Shown here: in pieces, positions 7,434-8,518 of the stretch
Numbering within the stretch: the stretch's first letter is position 1
How the letters are laid out: every line of letters starts with the position of its first letter
DNA from: Bacteroidales bacterium
GTDB lineage: Bacteria; Bacteroidota; Bacteroidia; Bacteroidales; VadinHA17
NCBI GenBank assembly: GCA_025455505.1
Contig: JALOMK010000078.1
Coordinates: forward strand, 1 to 8,518
Direction: 5' to 3'
Length of the DNA: 8,518 bases
Made by a program: the position numbers and the translations under genes
The notes under the pieces: generated by a model
Seen by the model: the letters and a program-made list of their open reading frames with translations, nothing else
What the model was told of the DNA's origin: nothing
Database searches by the model: none

Positions 7434-8276
7434 TCAGCCTTTTCTGGCATCAATTATCCTGCTGAATGACATACATCTTCCTGCAACATTCCGTCCTGAA
7501 ACGATATGGTATTCTGACAGATCCTCATATTCCCACTCCGGACTGTATCCATTTATGCTCATTTCCGACAGGAACCTGCTGTATGAAAGGGCGGTGTAAG
7601 GATATGAGATTCTTTTATCTGCATAGCCAGGAGGAAGAGGTCCATCGCCATTTGACGACAGCAATGAATTCTGTATGGTAATAATATCCCTGTCAAAATC
7701 TGTAAGCATCATGCGGTTTACAATGAAGGATGCGGCTCCGAGAGATGCAAGCGCGGCAAGTTCAGAATAGGGATCTTCGACATAATGAAGAGCACACGAA
7801 GTATGAACAATATTAACCCGTTCATTCAGTTCGGAAACCGAGGAGACAAATTTAAGTTCAGAATTCTCAAGGTTCCTGCTGCGTGCAGAATCGGCCATAC
7901 GGGGTGTTTCTATTACATACCAGCAGATATTCACTGATTCCGGAAGAAACTTTTTCACTTCAAAATAGTGCGACCCGCATGCTCCTCCATAGTCGGCAAT
8001 AACAGCCTTGTTTTCATTGACAAGCATATTCCTCATTATAGTGTTCAGGAGGCAGGCCAGGGCGGGCCTCATTATCTCGGGCTGTTTGCCGGATTTACCA
8101 ATCCTGGCAACAGTTTTATCAGCTATTACCTTGCAAAGTTCTTCATTCTGGTATGCATTTGCAGAAGAATTTTGCAGTGCCTGGCTATAACTGTCGAATT
8201 CCCTTTCGGATACCCTGTTTATTATCCTGCTCAGACTCCCGGCAATTACGGGTGGCAAAAGGTCCTTGTATCTCAT
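7434..8276 (-). CDS. Putative methyltransferase, LIC12133 family (TIGR04325-like)
   Basis: A 280-residue soluble protein with a class I SAM-methyltransferase-like core. ADYGGACGSHYF (94-105) is the glycine-rich SAM-binding loop in the form typical of this family. WYVIETPRMA (119-128) places an acidic residue (E123) at the end of strand 2, HTSCALHYVEDPY (158-170) corresponds to strand 4, and ISYPYTALSYSRF (223-235) matches the family's C-terminal SYP region. This family is found in surface-polysaccharide clusters, but its substrate is not established to my knowledge. O- or N-methylation of a sugar in the repeat unit is an inference. The first 60 residues are helical-looking and precede the SAM fold. 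The gene starts 23 nt after the fragment at the right edge and ends one base before the GT2 start. No clear Shine-Dalgarno sequence is seen. Confidence 0.82.
   Translation of the reverse strand: MRYKDLLPPVIAGSLSRIINRVSEREFDSYSQALQNSSANAYQNEELCKVIADKTVARIGKSGKQPEIMRPALACLLNTIMRNMLVNENKAVIADYGGACGSHYFEVKKFLPESVNICWYVIETPRMADSARSRNLENSELKFVSSVSELNERVNIVHTSCALHYVEDPYSELAALASLGAASFIVNRMMLTDFDRDIITIQNSLLSSNGDGPLPPGYADKRISYPYTALSYSRFLSEMSINGYSPEWEYEDLSEYHIVSGRNVAGRCMSFSRIIDARKG
7438..7443 (-). promoter_or_regulatory. Ribosome binding site (AAAAGG) of the GT2 gene
   Basis: AAAAGG lies 5 nt before the ATG at 7432, inside the last codons of the methyltransferase-like gene. It supports that ATG over the earlier in-frame ATG at 7450. 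Most other starts in the window have no such element at a usable distance. Confidence 0.4.
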
Positions 8277-8299
8277 ATTCCGCAGCTTGATGAGTTTTA

Positions 8300-8518
8300 T
8301 TATCTGAGAATTCTGTACACTGGGGTAAGATTGTCAAGAAGGAACATAGTTATGCGTCGTTTAATTAATTTGGCCCCGGCAAGCAGAATGCCGTCTCCGA
8401 CTATACGCCTGTGAATATCATAACCTTCCTTAAGCAGGATGTCGCGCCTCAGGGTTGATTCACCCCCAAGGTAAAAGCGGCACACAGGAAAAGGCAGCCT
8501 TATGAATCTATTGTTACC
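8300..8518 (-). CDS. C-terminal fragment of an unidentified protein, possibly a glycosyltransferase (start beyond right edge)
   Basis: The last 72 codons of a gene that enters from the right edge. The frame is open to the edge through 11 codons ahead of an internal GTG and closes with TAA. I do not recognise it with certainty. The stretch GGESTLRRDILLKEGYD followed by RRIVGDGILLAGAKL resembles the acceptor-side region of GT2 enzymes, where RRD, GYD and an (E/A/G)D-x2-L motif follow each other at similar spacing. Only about 20 residues follow that region, which is short for GT2. The tight 23-nt gap to the methyltransferase-like gene and the common strand put it in the same operon. That it is coding is likely; the function is weakly supported. 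Confidence 0.65.
   Translation of the reverse strand, partial: GNNRFIRLPFPVCRFYLGGESTLRRDILLKEGYDIHRRIVGDGILLAGAKLIKRRITMFLLDNLTPVYRILR

Noticed and set aside
8300..8518. Resemblance of the right-edge fragment to a hexapeptide (left-handed beta-helix) acetyltransferase such as CysE
   Set aside because: A few residues (LGG, GDGILLAGAK) look similar, but the hexapeptide pattern does not continue afterwards in any of the three frames.
1..8518. CRISPR arrays, tRNA/rRNA genes, insertion sequences, inverted-repeat terminators
   Set aside because: None seen on either strand. The window is almost fully occupied by the eight coding regions and has no gap longer than 35 bases.

Overview
The window is one stretch of a surface-polysaccharide (O-antigen or capsule type) gene cluster. 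Every gene I can support lies on the minus strand, so transcription runs from the right edge to the left edge. Seven complete or near-complete genes and one fragment leave almost no free DNA. Junctions are 23 nt, 1 nt, a 1-nt overlap, 35 nt, two 4-nt ATGA overlaps and 23 nt. I see no internal promoter or terminator, so this is probably the middle of a long operon whose two ends lie outside the window.

In transcription order the window holds: (1) the C-terminal fragment of an unidentified protein, possibly a family-2 glycosyltransferase, entering from the right edge; (2) a putative methyltransferase of the LIC12133 type; (3) a family-2 glycosyltransferase; (4) an NAD-dependent sugar-nucleotide epimerase/reductase of the WbpV/WbpK type; (5) an 842-residue O-antigen ligase/polymerase-family membrane protein whose periplasmic loop carries two tandem 160-residue copies of an extra domain; (6) a WbpL/WecA-type polyprenyl-phosphate sugar-1-phosphate transferase; (7) a Wzx-type flippase; (8) a WbpG/PseA-type N-acetyl sugar amidotransferase running off the left edge.

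Together these describe a Wzx/Wzy-type pathway. The reductase would finish a UDP-2-acetamido-2,6-dideoxyhexose such as QuiNAc or FucNAc. The WbpL-like enzyme would load that sugar on undecaprenyl phosphate, and the glycosyltransferases would extend it. The methyltransferase-like protein and the amidotransferase would decorate sugars, the latter pointing to an acetamidino sugar. Wzx would flip the unit, and the large ligase-family protein would polymerise it or attach it on the periplasmic side. No Wzz and no ABC exporter are present here.

The organism is most likely a member of Bacteroidetes (Bacteroidales-like). This is inferred from near-absent Shine-Dalgarno sequences at most starts, base composition in the mid-40s percent GC by eye, and the style of the ligase and WbpL-like proteins. 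It is not proven. The most unusual item is the duplicated, CBM-like domain inserted into the ligase loop.
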